This document shows positions 22,633 through 30,040 of a DNA stretch of 30,471 nt, one piece after another. Below the pieces are notes generated by a model. That model was not told the origin of the DNA, did not search any database, and saw nothing but the letters and a program-made list of their open reading frames with translations. The stretch comes from a virus. The position numbers and the translations under genes are program-made. Positions within the stretch are counted from its first letter, which is position 1; each line of letters opens with the position of its first letter. The stretch lies in the IMG/VR virus record IMGVR_UViG_3300027302_000024, positions 1 through 30,471 of that record. The stretch is one strand, 5' to 3'.

Positions 22633-24602
22633 GCTGGCACTATCCTCAAGTTTTCAATAACCCCGCCGTTATCGGCTAAGGCCCCGCCAACCAGATTCAA
22701 AATGGAGCGTCCGGTAAAAATGTCATCCGGGTCAAGGCGCAAGTAAGTGATCTGTTTCGCTTCTGTGGCTCGTTGTTCGGCTTGGCTGGTCGGTGAACTG
22801 GTTGTCGGTAGCGCACCTGGTGCGCCGCCAGCGACACCGCCGGTCGGTGATCCCCCACTCATGACGCCTTGCGCCATCGAGCCGCCGAACGCAATCGCGG
22901 CAGCTGCGGCAGCGACGCCCAGCGCCGGGCCAACAATCGGAATCGGTGCCAGAGCGGCATACGCGCCCATCGCCGCTCGGTAGGTATTTACACCGATTTC
23001 GTACAGCGCCTGCGCTTGCTGGATGGTTTTTGCTGCTTTGGCGGCCTTGCTGTGGCCTTGCGCCATCGAGGCCAAGCCCTGATGAAAGAAGCTGACGGTC
23101 TGTGCCATTTGGGCCTTGCGGGCTTCCAGTTCGGCATCGCCGTTTGTGATAACGGCGTTGATGCGGTCTTGATCGAGCGTCAAAAACGAGCTGACAAAAT
23201 CGCTTTGGGCTTGCAGTTTGTAGGCGTTGGCGGCGTCCATGGCGACCAGTTCGCTGTCAACGAGCTCGCCCCATTGAGCATCAGCGATGGTTTGCGCAGC
23301 ATCCATTTCGACCAGCATGGCGTCGATCTGATCGCCGAATTGCTGGGCAGCCAGATCCTCTTGGGCGGAATACATCTGCCCAGATAACGCCTCGGCGGTG
23401 CTGGCGTTGTTGTACTCGGCGGCTGACAGCGCCAATCCGCCATACTCGAAATTGTCTTTTGGGTCTTTGTTTTTCTTGTCTTTGCCAGCCTCTTTGGCAG
23501 CAGCCAATGCGTTCTGGATCTCCAACGACTTCGCCGCTTTCGCTGCAGCGTCAGCCTGCTGTTGGCCGGATGCAGACGCTTTAACACCCGCGTCCTGCCA
23601 CAAATTGCCGATGGCCAGCAGGTCGGCTTTAGCTTGATCTTTGCCGGATGTATCGCGCCAGATAGCTGCTGCAACCTCAAAATTGCCGGTCGCCGCCTCA
23701 ACAGCGACAGCCGATACCTTGCCGATCAGATCGCCCAGGGTTTTCAGCCCCCAGATGCCAGCTTCAAAGCCGGTGTACATAACTTTGATGGCGGTGGACA
23801 AGGCGTAAGCAGCCCCTTCCATGACCTTTGTATCATTCGCGCCTTGCACCATGTGGGTGCTGATTTGGCCTAACGTCGGCACCAGCTCAATAGCCATCGC
23901 CCGCCAGACACCGGTGGCTGCAAACTGCATTTTGTCCAGATTGTCATTGAGCTGGCCAGCAGCCTCGGATGCCTCAGTACTGACTACCAGATTGAATTTT
24001 TCAGCCTCTTTAGTGAGGTCTTTAATAGCCGCACTACCCTGACTCAAAAACGGCAATAATTGCGGGCCCAGAGATTTGCCCAACTCCTGCACCGCCAGAC
24101 TGTTTTGAGTAACCCCTGCATCCATTTTTGACAAAACATCAGCAAAATCCATCATCACATCGGACGCTTTCCGCATGTGACCAAACTGGTCTTGATAACT
24201 AATTTTAAGCTTATCGAAAACAGCCACTTGCTCTTTGTTGCCTTGAGCCGCAGCTGACATGCTTTCAGACAATTTTTGCAGGCCGCCAGTGTAGTCTTGC
24301 AGGGTTGCATCACTAAAATGCAGCGCGTACTCAATGGCGCTCAACGACTCAACTGTTTCATTTGCTCGAGCTGCAACATCAGCCAGGCTATCGGCATAGT
24401 CAATCTGTTGTTTGATGTGGTCCTGAATCATGTCGATGGCAAAGATGCCAGCCAGCACACCAGCCAGTTTTTTAGCCTGATTTTCGATGTTGCCCATAGC
24501 GTCGGCGGCAGTGTCCTGCGCCTGATTCATACCCTGGTCAAAAGCGGCGCTGTCAGCCGACAGGCTGATGTGTAACGCCCCGATCTGTACGCCGCCTGCC
24601 AT
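22629..24602 (-). CDS. tail tape measure protein
   Basis: A 657-residue tape measure protein. It is a long, mainly helical protein (ALHISLSADSAAFDQGMNQAQ at the start, a long coiled middle with Ala/Glu/Gln-rich helices) with a hydrophobic segment near the C-terminus (AALAPIPIVGPALGVAAAAAAIAFGG). Its length would match a tail of about 100 nm by the usual 1.5 angstrom per residue rule. The ATG at 24602 has GGGTG six bases upstream. A terminator stands directly ahead (24616-24638), separating it from cassette B and from the tail chaperones. Confidence 0.88.
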   Translation of the reverse strand: MAGGVQIGALHISLSADSAAFDQGMNQAQDTAADAMGNIENQAKKLAGVLAGIFAIDMIQDHIKQQIDYADSLADVAARANETVESLSAIEYALHFSDATLQDYTGGLQKLSESMSAAAQGNKEQVAVFDKLKISYQDQFGHMRKASDVMMDFADVLSKMDAGVTQNSLAVQELGKSLGPQLLPFLSQGSAAIKDLTKEAEKFNLVVSTEASEAAGQLNDNLDKMQFAATGVWRAMAIELVPTLGQISTHMVQGANDTKVMEGAAYALSTAIKVMYTGFEAGIWGLKTLGDLIGKVSAVAVEAATGNFEVAAAIWRDTSGKDQAKADLLAIGNLWQDAGVKASASGQQQADAAAKAAKSLEIQNALAAAKEAGKDKKNKDPKDNFEYGGLALSAAEYNNASTAEALSGQMYSAQEDLAAQQFGDQIDAMLVEMDAAQTIADAQWGELVDSELVAMDAANAYKLQAQSDFVSSFLTLDQDRINAVITNGDAELEARKAQMAQTVSFFHQGLASMAQGHSKAAKAAKTIQQAQALYEIGVNTYRAAMGAYAALAPIPIVGPALGVAAAAAAIAFGGSMAQGVMSGGSPTGGVAGGAPGALPTTSSPTSQAEQRATEAKQITYLRLDPDDIFTGRSILNLVGGALADNGGVIENLRIVPA

Positions 24603-24615
24603 AAAATTCACCCAT

Positions 24616-24638
24616 AAAAAAACCCGCCGAAGCGGGTT
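24616..24638 (-). terminator. terminator-type hairpin before the tape measure gene
   Basis: AACCCGC (24632-24638 on the minus strand) pairs with GCGGGTT (24621-24627) around TTCG and is followed by a run of U. It lies 14 bases before the tape-measure start, so expression there needs read-through or antitermination. Confidence 0.8.
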
Positions 24639-24691
24639 ACTTGTTGCCGGTCAAAAGCCGACGAACGGTAGAAATATTGTTTAAAAAGTGC

Positions 24692-24720
24692 TTGATTGCG
24701 CCTAATTATAGGCGCATAAT
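24692..24720 (+). promoter_or_regulatory. strong promoter with spacer operator (cassette B)
   Basis: TTGATT (24692-24697) and CATAAT (24715-24720) are separated by 17 bases. The spacer is a perfect palindrome, GCGCCTA-ATTA-TAGGCGC (24698-24715). As in cassette A the operator occupies the polymerase footprint. The HTH protein at 25076-25600 is the likely autoregulator. Confidence 0.8.
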
Positions 24721-24774
24721 TCAACACATAGGGAAGGCAATCGCGCCGCCCAGTAGTCAAATGAGGACTTCAAA
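24721..24774 (+). other. 5' leader of cassette B, possibly structured
   Basis: About 50 bases of leader holding GGCAATCGCGCC and CCCAGTAGTCAAATGAGG, in the same order as similar words in the cassette A leader (15165-15234). GAGG lies eight bases before the ATG. Confidence 0.35.
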
Positions 24775-25038
24775 ATGGAAAACATGCAACAACTCCCCAA
24801 AATCGTCGAAAACACTTTTGCCTATGTCTCCACTGGCAACTGCACTCAAAACTGGATGGTTGATGGCGACGACATCCAAGATCGTGCCAATGCTCATCTG
24901 TCTGCTTACTATGGGGTAGAAGCAGTCATCCATCAGCGCGGCGTTCATGGGTTCGCTTTGATGATTGGCGATTATGTTATCGATTTATTCAACACCCGCG
25001 AAGCTGCCGATAATTATCTGGCCAACGTATCCATATAA
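24775..25038 (+). CDS. small acidic protein, cassette B (87 aa)
   Basis: An 87-residue acidic protein (about 11 Asp/Glu against 4 Lys/Arg), MENMQQLPKIVENTFAYVSTG. It is soluble, of mixed fold and unlike any family I know. It lies on the + strand inside the leftward tail operon, with its own promoter, the mark of a moron. A hairpin and an HTH gene follow. A role against a host defence is a fair guess from architecture only. Confidence 0.72.
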   Translation: MENMQQLPKIVENTFAYVSTGNCTQNWMVDGDDIQDRANAHLSAYYGVEAVIHQRGVHGFALMIGDYVIDLFNTREAADNYLANVSI

Positions 25039-25046
25039 TTCCAATA

Positions 25047-25062
25047 GGCCGCTCCGGCGGCC
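25047..25062 (+). other. intergenic hairpin in cassette B
   Basis: GGCCGC (25047-25052) and GCGGCC (25057-25062) form a perfect 6-bp stem with a TCCG loop, directly before the GGAG of the next gene. It has no U run, so it acts on RNA stability or translation if at all. Cassette A has a hairpin in the same place. Confidence 0.5.
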
Positions 25063-25075
25063 ATCGGAGAACAAC

Positions 25076-25600
25076 ATGAATCTCGAAAAAACAATGCATA
25101 CCCTCGGGCGCATTTGCCGAATGGTCTGGCCCGAAGTCGGTGATGCCGACGAAACTGTCGTTGAAACCATCACAAAATTACCAGCACAAGGTTTCGGGTT
25201 ATTGTGCTCGACACACGCATTCCAGTCAGCTATGGACGACCCAACAATTGAGCGACTTGTTTCAAGTTTGCCAGTAGATTTGCCAACCGGACCGCTTAAA
25301 ATAGAGCTTCAAGGCCCATTTTATATTGGCTTTTATCAGCAAGCCCATAAAATTAACCTGTCAAAAGCTCTTGGCAAAGATGACTTGCGAATTATCGGTG
25401 AGGCTCTCTTTGGTGCCACATGGCAAAGCGAATTAGCACGGCAACTTGACATAAAAGATAGCCGACGCATTCGCGAGTGGCTATCAGGAGACCGATCAAT
25501 CCCAGCTGGCGTATGGCTGGAGTTAGCCGAATTATCCAAATCACGCGGTGAGAATCTTGTTTCGCTGTCTGGACTCATCATGCAAACAGCCGATACCTAG
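25076..25600 (+). CDS. two-part protein with C-terminal HTH, cassette B
   Basis: A 174-residue protein. The first 110 residues (MNLEKTMHTLGRICRMVWPEVG ... GPFYIGFYQQ) are of unknown fold. The C-terminal 60 residues form an HTH (TWQSELARQLDIKDSRRIREWLSGDRSIPAGVWLEL) of the RxxREWxxGxRxIPxG type seen in Aca-like repressors. GGAG lies six bases before the ATG. It may be an autoregulator, or a fused effector-regulator protein. Its stop is only four bases from the end of the convergent tail chaperone gene (25605). Confidence 0.75.
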   Translation: MNLEKTMHTLGRICRMVWPEVGDADETVVETITKLPAQGFGLLCSTHAFQSAMDDPTIERLVSSLPVDLPTGPLKIELQGPFYIGFYQQAHKINLSKALGKDDLRIIGEALFGATWQSELARQLDIKDSRRIREWLSGDRSIPAGVWLELAELSKSRGENLVSLSGLIMQTADT

Positions 25601-25604
25601 TCGG

Positions 25605-25919
25605 CTACAACCCCGCAAACACCGCCTCGGTCTTCGCTTTCAGTTCAGCATCCGACAGTTCACGCCGCTTTGGCTTGTAGGGCATAAAGTGGTCACTGCC
25701 CCGCGCCGGCGCCCGAGGCGGCCGGTTGACGTTGTAAGTCATCGCCAGCAGCTCGGCGTTGCGCCGGTCGGCCCGCATCTCGCCAAAATGCGTCAGGTTG
25801 TAATATGCCTGCCACTCCTCCAGCTCATCCGCCCCCAGCGTCTGCTGCAACTCCCGAACCGTGCGCCCCAAATGGCCAGCCAGCAAAAACAGGAACTGGC
25901 GATCAGGACGCGCTAGGAG
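25605..25919 (-). CDS. tail assembly chaperone T part (made by -1 frameshift)
   Basis: A DUF4035-like region (LAGHLGRTVRELQQTLGADELEEWQAYYNL...) found in gpT-type tail chaperones. It has no ATG and no good ribosome site of its own. It is open from the slippery site 25919-25925 in the -1 frame to 25605, so it should be fused to the upstream G protein to give a GT form of about 221 residues. Such a protein helps the tail tube polymerise around the tape measure. The frame starts LLARPDRQFLFLLAGH after the slip. Confidence 0.85.
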   Translation of the reverse strand, partial: LLARPDRQFLFLLAGHLGRTVRELQQTLGADELEEWQAYYNLTHFGEMRADRRNAELLAMTYNVNRPPRAPARGSDHFMPYKPKRRELSDAELKAKTEAVFAGL

Positions 25920-26269
25920 TTTTTTTCAGGGTCATCCCCCGACTTTTTGACCATGTTATTGAGGCGCAGCGCCACGTCGGCCAGGCGCATGACCGCCAGC
26001 GAGTTGAGTTTTTTGACATCCGGCAGGTCAGCCAGGCTGAATACTGGCTGGCCCTCAGCATCTTTGACCGTGCAAATCACCAGCAGGCTACGAAAATTCT
26101 CGGCGCGCTCGGTCTCCGGGTATGCCCGGTAGGCGCTGTCGAACAGGTCACGCTCGGCAACCGACATCACGCTGACGCGCAGCGCCTGGCCGTCGCCGAA
26201 CTCCGGCACAGGAACCACTTCAAACGGCAACGCAGTAATCGTTGCCAAAATCGCTAATTTCAGACTCAC
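25913..26269 (-). CDS. tail assembly chaperone G-like protein
   Basis: A 118-residue chaperone matching the position and shape of lambda gpG: an alpha/beta N-terminus (LKLAILATITALPFEVVPVPEFGDGQALRVSVMSVAERD) followed by a helical tail (MRLADVALRLNNMVKKSGDDPEK). The zero frame stops at 25913-25915 just after AAAAAAC. GTG start has AAGGGG six bases upstream. It and the GT fusion form work with the tail tube and tape measure proteins. Confidence 0.85.
   Translation of the reverse strand: MSLKLAILATITALPFEVVPVPEFGDGQALRVSVMSVAERDLFDSAYRAYPETERAENFRSLLVICTVKDAEGQPVFSLADLPDVKKLNSLAVMRLADVALRLNNMVKKSGDDPEKNS
25919..25925 (-). other. -1 ribosomal frameshift slippery site A AAA AAC
   Basis: The minus strand reads GAA AAA AAC TCC TAG in the G frame; A-AAA-AAC is the canonical slippery heptamer. 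A slip of one base opens the T frame and skips the stop. No stimulatory stem is obvious downstream. The same arrangement drives lambda gpG/gpGT. Confidence 0.88.
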
Positions 26270-26279
26270 GACCTACCCC

Positions 26280-26729
26280 TTATTCCGCCGGCGTGTAAAT
26301 GGTTTTGCCAGAAACCTTGATGCTGATGGTCTGGCGGCAAACATCATCAAAACCGTTGGTCGGCTTGAGGCTGGTGACAACGCCCTTGAACTGACGGGTG
26401 CTGCCATCAATGTACAAAATCCGGTAGTCCACCGGCGCTTCTGCTTCAATATCGGCTTCGATCAATCGTTGCGGCCCATTGATGTCAGGATCAAACACCG
26501 AGTCAATCTCGATCGCCCCGGACTCGATCAGGCCGCCGACAACCTGTTTGTACAGATCAGGATCACTGCCGTCGTACTGGTCGATAGTCGTCACGTCGAT
26601 GGTCGTGCGACTGGCATCAGGCGGCGTAATGTCTTTGCACTGGGCAATCCACACCCAGGTAATGGTTTCGCCCGGCGTGCCGCGCTGGAATTTGGTGCCC
26701 TGAGTATGTAATACATTTGGTGCGGTCAT
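26280..26729 (-). CDS. major tail tube protein
   Basis: A 149-residue protein starting MTAPNVLHTQGTKFQRG. The pattern (GTKFQRGTP..ITWVWIAQCKDITPPDASRTTIDVTTIDQY... and the end IKVSGKTIYTPAE) is that of the gpV-like major tail tube proteins. These form the hexameric tube. GGGAG lies eight bases before the ATG at 26729, and the ATG overlaps the stop of the gene before (ATGA). It stands directly upstream of the chaperones as expected. Confidence 0.82.
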   Translation of the reverse strand: MTAPNVLHTQGTKFQRGTPGETITWVWIAQCKDITPPDASRTTIDVTTIDQYDGSDPDLYKQVVGGLIESGAIEIDSVFDPDINGPQRLIEADIEAEAPVDYRILYIDGSTRQFKGVVTSLKPTNGFDDVCRQTISIKVSGKTIYTPAE

Positions 26730-27085
26730 GTTGTTTGCTCCCACATGGAAAATTCAATCACAATCAAATGTGACTGGGTCTGTTCTTCAAATTGATACTG
26801 GTTGCCAATGTAATTGCAGCTATCGAGGTCGGTTTGACCGGCCATGATGCTGATAATTTGATCCTTGAGCTTTTTGACTTCGGCATACTCTTTGGCAAAA
26901 ACCCACATCTGCACCCGGTTTTTGCTATGCCCCAAAAAACCCATGTCGATGGTATTCAGGGCGTCGCTGTTGGTTTCGGTGTAAATCATCAGCGGGTATT
27001 CAGCATCCTCTGGCGCCGCGTTTGGCCAGATGCGGCTGCTGAAAACCGGTTTCAGGTTTTTGTAAATCGCCTCACTAACGAGCAT
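26726..27085 (-). CDS. tail terminator / completion protein (DUF3168-like)
   Basis: A 119-residue protein starting MLVSEAIYKNLKPVFSSRIWPNAAPEDAEYPLMIY. The pattern fits the DUF3168 / gpU-type tail terminator proteins that cap the tube and join it to the head. GGGAG lies seven bases before the ATG. It overlaps the gp10-type gene before it by 11 bases and the tail tube gene by four. The order is normal for this module. Confidence 0.78.
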   Translation of the reverse strand: MLVSEAIYKNLKPVFSSRIWPNAAPEDAEYPLMIYTETNSDALNTIDMGFLGHSKNRVQMWVFAKEYAEVKKLKDQIISIMAGQTDLDSCNYIGNQYQFEEQTQSHLIVIEFSMWEQTT

Positions 27086-27551
27086 TTGCAGACTCCCGCG
27101 CCTCTTTCTCGATTTCTTCACCCAGCCGCTTACTGGTCTGTATCAACGCATCATTTTTCTTGGCTTCCCACGCCGGCCCCATGAAACGCTGGGGAGCGAT
27201 GTATCTGCCATTGCGGGCCTTCCAGCCCCATTCCTGGAATTTGCCAGCGAATGCACGGCCATCGAGTGGGATGATCGCCTGAATGCTGCCCATTGCCGCC
27301 CGCTGGCCACGGTAGACCCGCTGCCTCAACGACCGGCGTAAATTGCCAGGACGAACCGTGATAGTTTGGCCGCGCTCTTTGAATTTGTGCGGTTTAGTAC
27401 CGACCGGCGCCCGGCTTTTGGCCTCGGTCAGCACGACTTTTGTGCCGCTTTTCACGGCAATTTCGAGCGCTTTTTTGGCAACCTTGCCTTGCAACTGACT
27501 GAGCGACTGTTCCAGCTCCTTCAGCCCGGTGACATGCACGGTGGTGGCCAC
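27075..27551 (-). CDS. HK97 gp10-type neck/tail-completion protein
   Basis: A 158-residue basic protein (VHVTGLKELEQSLSQLQGKVAKKALEIAVKSGTKVVLTEAKSRAP...) with the glycine-rich middle YIAPQRFMGPAWEAKKNDA typical of the HK97 gp10 family. GTG at 27551 is preferred because GGGAG lies eight bases upstream; TTG at 27557 is too close. The start overlaps the end of the adaptor gene. It helps join tail to head. Confidence 0.82.
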   Translation of the reverse strand: MATTVHVTGLKELEQSLSQLQGKVAKKALEIAVKSGTKVVLTEAKSRAPVGTKPHKFKERGQTITVRPGNLRRSLRQRVYRGQRAAMGSIQAIIPLDGRAFAGKFQEWGWKARNGRYIAPQRFMGPAWEAKKNDALIQTSKRLGEEIEKEARESANAR

Positions 27552-27553
27552 GG

Positions 27554-27880
27554 TCAATTCTCCCGCACGCCTTCGCTGACCATGAGATTCAGCTCTTTAT
27601 GGCGCAGTTCCGGGTCAATCACGGCGTGAATGCTGTAGATTTTGCCCTCAAACACGGCGCGCATTTTGGCGGTGATGCGGGCGTCATAGCGTATGTCGAT
27701 CATGCCAGTGACCTCGCTGTGGTTTTGCTGAGCGGCAAACAGCGATCGGCCTGTTAATGGCCGGATGCGGGCGTATACGGTGCAAACGTCTACCCAGGTG
27801 TTTTTGCCAGCGCCGTGGGTGTCTTTTTGTTCGGTGAGTTGTTGGAAAGTGACGCGGTGACGGAGTTTTCCGGCTTGCAT
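27554..27880 (-). CDS. head closure / head-tail adaptor (SPP1 gp16-like)
   Basis: A 108-residue protein starting MQAGKLRHRVTFQQLTEQKDTHGAGKNTWVDVCTVYARIRPLTGRS. This is the signature of the head closure family of SPP1 gp16 type. Members plug the head after packaging and form the docking face for the tail. The gene stands between the gp6-like connector and the gp10-like protein, as in most HK97-type modules. Confidence 0.88.
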   Translation of the reverse strand: MQAGKLRHRVTFQQLTEQKDTHGAGKNTWVDVCTVYARIRPLTGRSLFAAQQNHSEVTGMIDIRYDARITAKMRAVFEGKIYSIHAVIDPELRHKELNLMVSEGVREN

Positions 27881-27881
27881 A

Positions 27882-28424
27882 TCAGTAACTCACCCTATGC
27901 GGATCCAGCAGACCGTCTACAAACGGATACGGGATGCTGGCAACACTGCCAGCAGCCACCGCCTCGCGGTTTTCGTAAAGTGTGGCCAGGTCAACCAGAA
28001 TCCATTGCACAATGCTTTTAGGCACAGCGGCGGCCCCGCCATAACCGGCGTCATAGGTTGCCATCATGGTTTTTTGGGCGGCAACCTTGAGCACTATTGA
28101 TGGGATCAGACCGCTGTTACGGATGTAATAATCCGACTCGTCCAACGTGGTTTCCTCGCCATCCTCATCTACCAGCACTACCGATGAAACCGCCTGCAAC
28201 GTTGGCAACAGCTTGAGGCAAGACACATCATCGGCAATGGTGCGGTAGGTTTTGGTTAGCAGCGAACGACCAAGCTGGTGTTCGGCGCGTTCGGTGGCCA
28301 CAGCAATCAGGTGGTCAACAAACTCATCGTCATCACTGCTGTCGGTTGGCAGGCGCAAGTGCTGTTTGGCTAGCGCAGTGGTGACAGCTTGCCCGGAGGC
28401 TGGTGTGATGACGATGGTTTTCAT
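27882..28424 (-). CDS. head-tail connector (HK97 gp6-like)
   Basis: A 180-residue protein with the gp6-like connector pattern: AVTTALAKQHLRLPTDSSDDDEFVDHLIAVATERAEHQLGRSL at the N-terminus, and VPKSIVQWILVDLATLYENREAV near the C-terminus. It forms the ring below the portal. It overlaps the Pro-rich gene before it by ATGA and is followed by the head closure gene after one base. Confidence 0.88.
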   Translation of the reverse strand: MKTIVITPASGQAVTTALAKQHLRLPTDSSDDDEFVDHLIAVATERAEHQLGRSLLTKTYRTIADDVSCLKLLPTLQAVSSVVLVDEDGEETTLDESDYYIRNSGLIPSIVLKVAAQKTMMATYDAGYGGAAAVPKSIVQWILVDLATLYENREAVAAGSVASIPYPFVDGLLDPHRVSY

Positions 28425-28732
28425 ACCGGATTAGCCTCGAAATGCGCAATCTGGGCGGGGTCATTGCTGGCCCAACCCACGGCTTTCAGAGCATCAAAAT
28501 CAGCCTTGGACAGCGTGACTACCTGACCGCAACGCAGCCGTTGGCCGCTATTCGCGGTACAGGCATACAGCGCCACGCACTTGACCGGCTCTGGTTCTGG
28601 CGCTGGCGTATCAACTGCCGGTGCTGGCGTATCGACTGCCGGTGCTGGTGTATCGACTACCAGCGCTGGCGTTTCAACTACCGGCACTTCACTGTCTGCA
28701 ACAATCGCTGCAGATCCTTTTTTACCTGCCAT
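28421..28732 (-). CDS. small capsid-linked protein with Pro-Ala repeat
   Basis: A 103-residue protein. Residues about 15-50 repeat the heptad-like unit VDTPAPA (encoded by a 21-bp tandem repeat), ending PAPEPEP. The C-terminal half is a small domain (CVALYACTANSGQRLRCGQVVTLSKADFDALKAVGWA) common in proteins encoded next to HK97-type capsids. It may be a head accessory or decoration protein with a flexible neck. A terminator-type hairpin (28765-28788) precedes it. Confidence 0.7.
   Translation of the reverse strand: MAGKKGSAAIVADSEVPVVETPALVVDTPAPAVDTPAPAVDTPAPEPEPVKCVALYACTANSGQRLRCGQVVTLSKADFDALKAVGWASNDPAQIAHFEANPV
28602..28685. repeat. 21-bp tandem repeat, four copies
   Basis: Units at 28602, 28623, 28644 and 28665, consensus near GCTGGCGTATCGACTGCCGGT, lie in frame in the Pro-Ala linker gene. 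Each unit codes for seven residues, so copy changes would keep the frame. Confidence 0.88.
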
Positions 28733-28764
28733 GATTAACCCCTGAACTATTTCGTCATACCAAT

Positions 28765-28788
28765 AAAAAAGGGGCTGTTAAACCCCTT
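28765..28788 (-). terminator. terminator-type hairpin after the capsid gene
   Basis: AAGGGG (28783-28788 read on the minus strand) pairs with CCCCTT (28769-28774) around an eight-base loop and is followed by a run of U. It lies between capsid and the Pro-Ala gene. Confidence 0.78.
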
Positions 28789-28805
28789 GTCATCACCACC
28801 AGCGA

Positions 28806-30023
28806 TTAGCTGGCCGCGTTTTGGTAGTATTTGATGGCGCCGCCAACGTCGATCAGGTTGCCACCGGCGCGCGCCCAGGTCAGGAAGCCCACTTGACCCA
28901 GCTTGGCATAAGCCGAGTCTTCAAAGCGATGCATGGTGTTTTGCAGCACATCGCGCACGTAGTAACGGCTGAAGTCGCCGAACAGCACAGACTTGGCATC
29001 TGCCGCCATCGTGGCCATATCCTGGTTAATAACAACCTCATAACCCAGAATAGTGTCAGGCATTGCACCGCCCAGACCGTCGTAACCGGGGATGAAGATC
29101 GGGCGACCGGTGGAGTCTTTCAGCTTGCGGATCGCCAACAAGGTGTTGTCGTGCAACATAAACCGGCACTGGCCACTGGCGCGGTACGCCGGATCAACAC
29201 TGTGCACCAGGTCGATCAGGTCATCCACAGTGATGGTAGCCGTCTGGCCAGACGCGCCAACCTTACCTACACTGGCCGCTGTGACAACGCCTTTGGGTTG
29301 GCTGGTGCCGGTACCGGTGGTGAAATAGGTATTGGTGATGCGACCCAGACGGGTTGCCTGACGCCCGATGACGAACGCCTCAATATCTACCGCCGAGTCC
29401 ATCAGCAGCTCGATCGGTACGGCAACTATTTTGGAGCTGAACTTATAGACGTTCAGCGCAATGGTTCCGAAACTCGGATCAGCGCCAGTGGCAGTAGTGT
29501 TTTCGGCAATCAGCTCACCAGTTTCGCTGGTGCCGTCCGACGACGGGAACGACATCGGGTTGCCGCCCTCGGTTTGGATAACCGTGGCCACAGAACGAAC
29601 TCCGCCGAACAACTTCAAGGCATCTGCAATCACCTTGGCAATGTCGGTCTGTACGGTGTAGCCACCCTGACCGGCAGTGGTAGTAGACATGGTGTTGCGG
29701 ATGTCGGTCCAGTCCTGAGCGGTCAGGGCTTTGTCGCCGCCTTTCAGCCATCTGGCGAACAGTTCGCGCGCTTTGTTTTTAGCCTTGGCGCCGTCGTGTT
29801 GATGCTTGTCAGCAAACTCCTGCATCTGATCGTCAGCCAGCGCAGCGTTGAATTTTTCGATGCGGCCAATCTCGGCCTTGGCGTTGTCGATTTCGGCCAT
29901 CAGCGCGTCATAGCTGGCCTGATTCTCAGGCGTCCATTGTTTGCCATCGGTGCTGGTCATCAAGGCTTGAACAGCTTGCGCCTTGGCTTGAATCAGGGCG
30001 CGTAATTCGGCGATAGTCTTCAT
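28806..30023 (-). CDS. HK97-type major capsid protein
   Basis: A 405-residue major capsid protein. The first about 100 residues are a charged coiled-coil delta domain (MKTIAELRALIQAKAQAVQAL..., EIDNAKAEIGRIEKFNAAL) that the prohead protease should remove. The body starts near TTTAGQGGYTVQTDIAKVIADALK and has the family signatures FSSKIVAVPIELLMDSAVDIEAFV, FTTGTGTSQPKGVV and CRFMLHDNTLLAIRKLKDSTGRPIF. ATG at 30023 is preferred because GAGAGA lies eight bases upstream. It follows the protease gene with a terminator-type hairpin between. Confidence 0.93.
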   Translation of the reverse strand: MKTIAELRALIQAKAQAVQALMTSTDGKQWTPENQASYDALMAEIDNAKAEIGRIEKFNAALADDQMQEFADKHQHDGAKAKNKARELFARWLKGGDKALTAQDWTDIRNTMSTTTAGQGGYTVQTDIAKVIADALKLFGGVRSVATVIQTEGGNPMSFPSSDGTSETGELIAENTTATGADPSFGTIALNVYKFSSKIVAVPIELLMDSAVDIEAFVIGRQATRLGRITNTYFTTGTGTSQPKGVVTAASVGKVGASGQTATITVDDLIDLVHSVDPAYRASGQCRFMLHDNTLLAIRKLKDSTGRPIFIPGYDGLGGAMPDTILGYEVVINQDMATMAADAKSVLFGDFSRYYVRDVLQNTMHRFEDSAYAKLGQVGFLTWARAGGNLIDVGGAIKYYQNAAS

Positions 30024-30040
30024 TTGCGTTTCTCTCAAAT

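Noticed and set aside
24659-24691. Mobile element ends around cassette B
   Set aside because: I see no terminal inverted repeats, target duplications or transposase; insertion looks like phage moron exchange.
28821-30005. 394-aa open frame on the + strand
   Set aside because: It is the antisense of the capsid gene, with no ribosome site and no family pattern.
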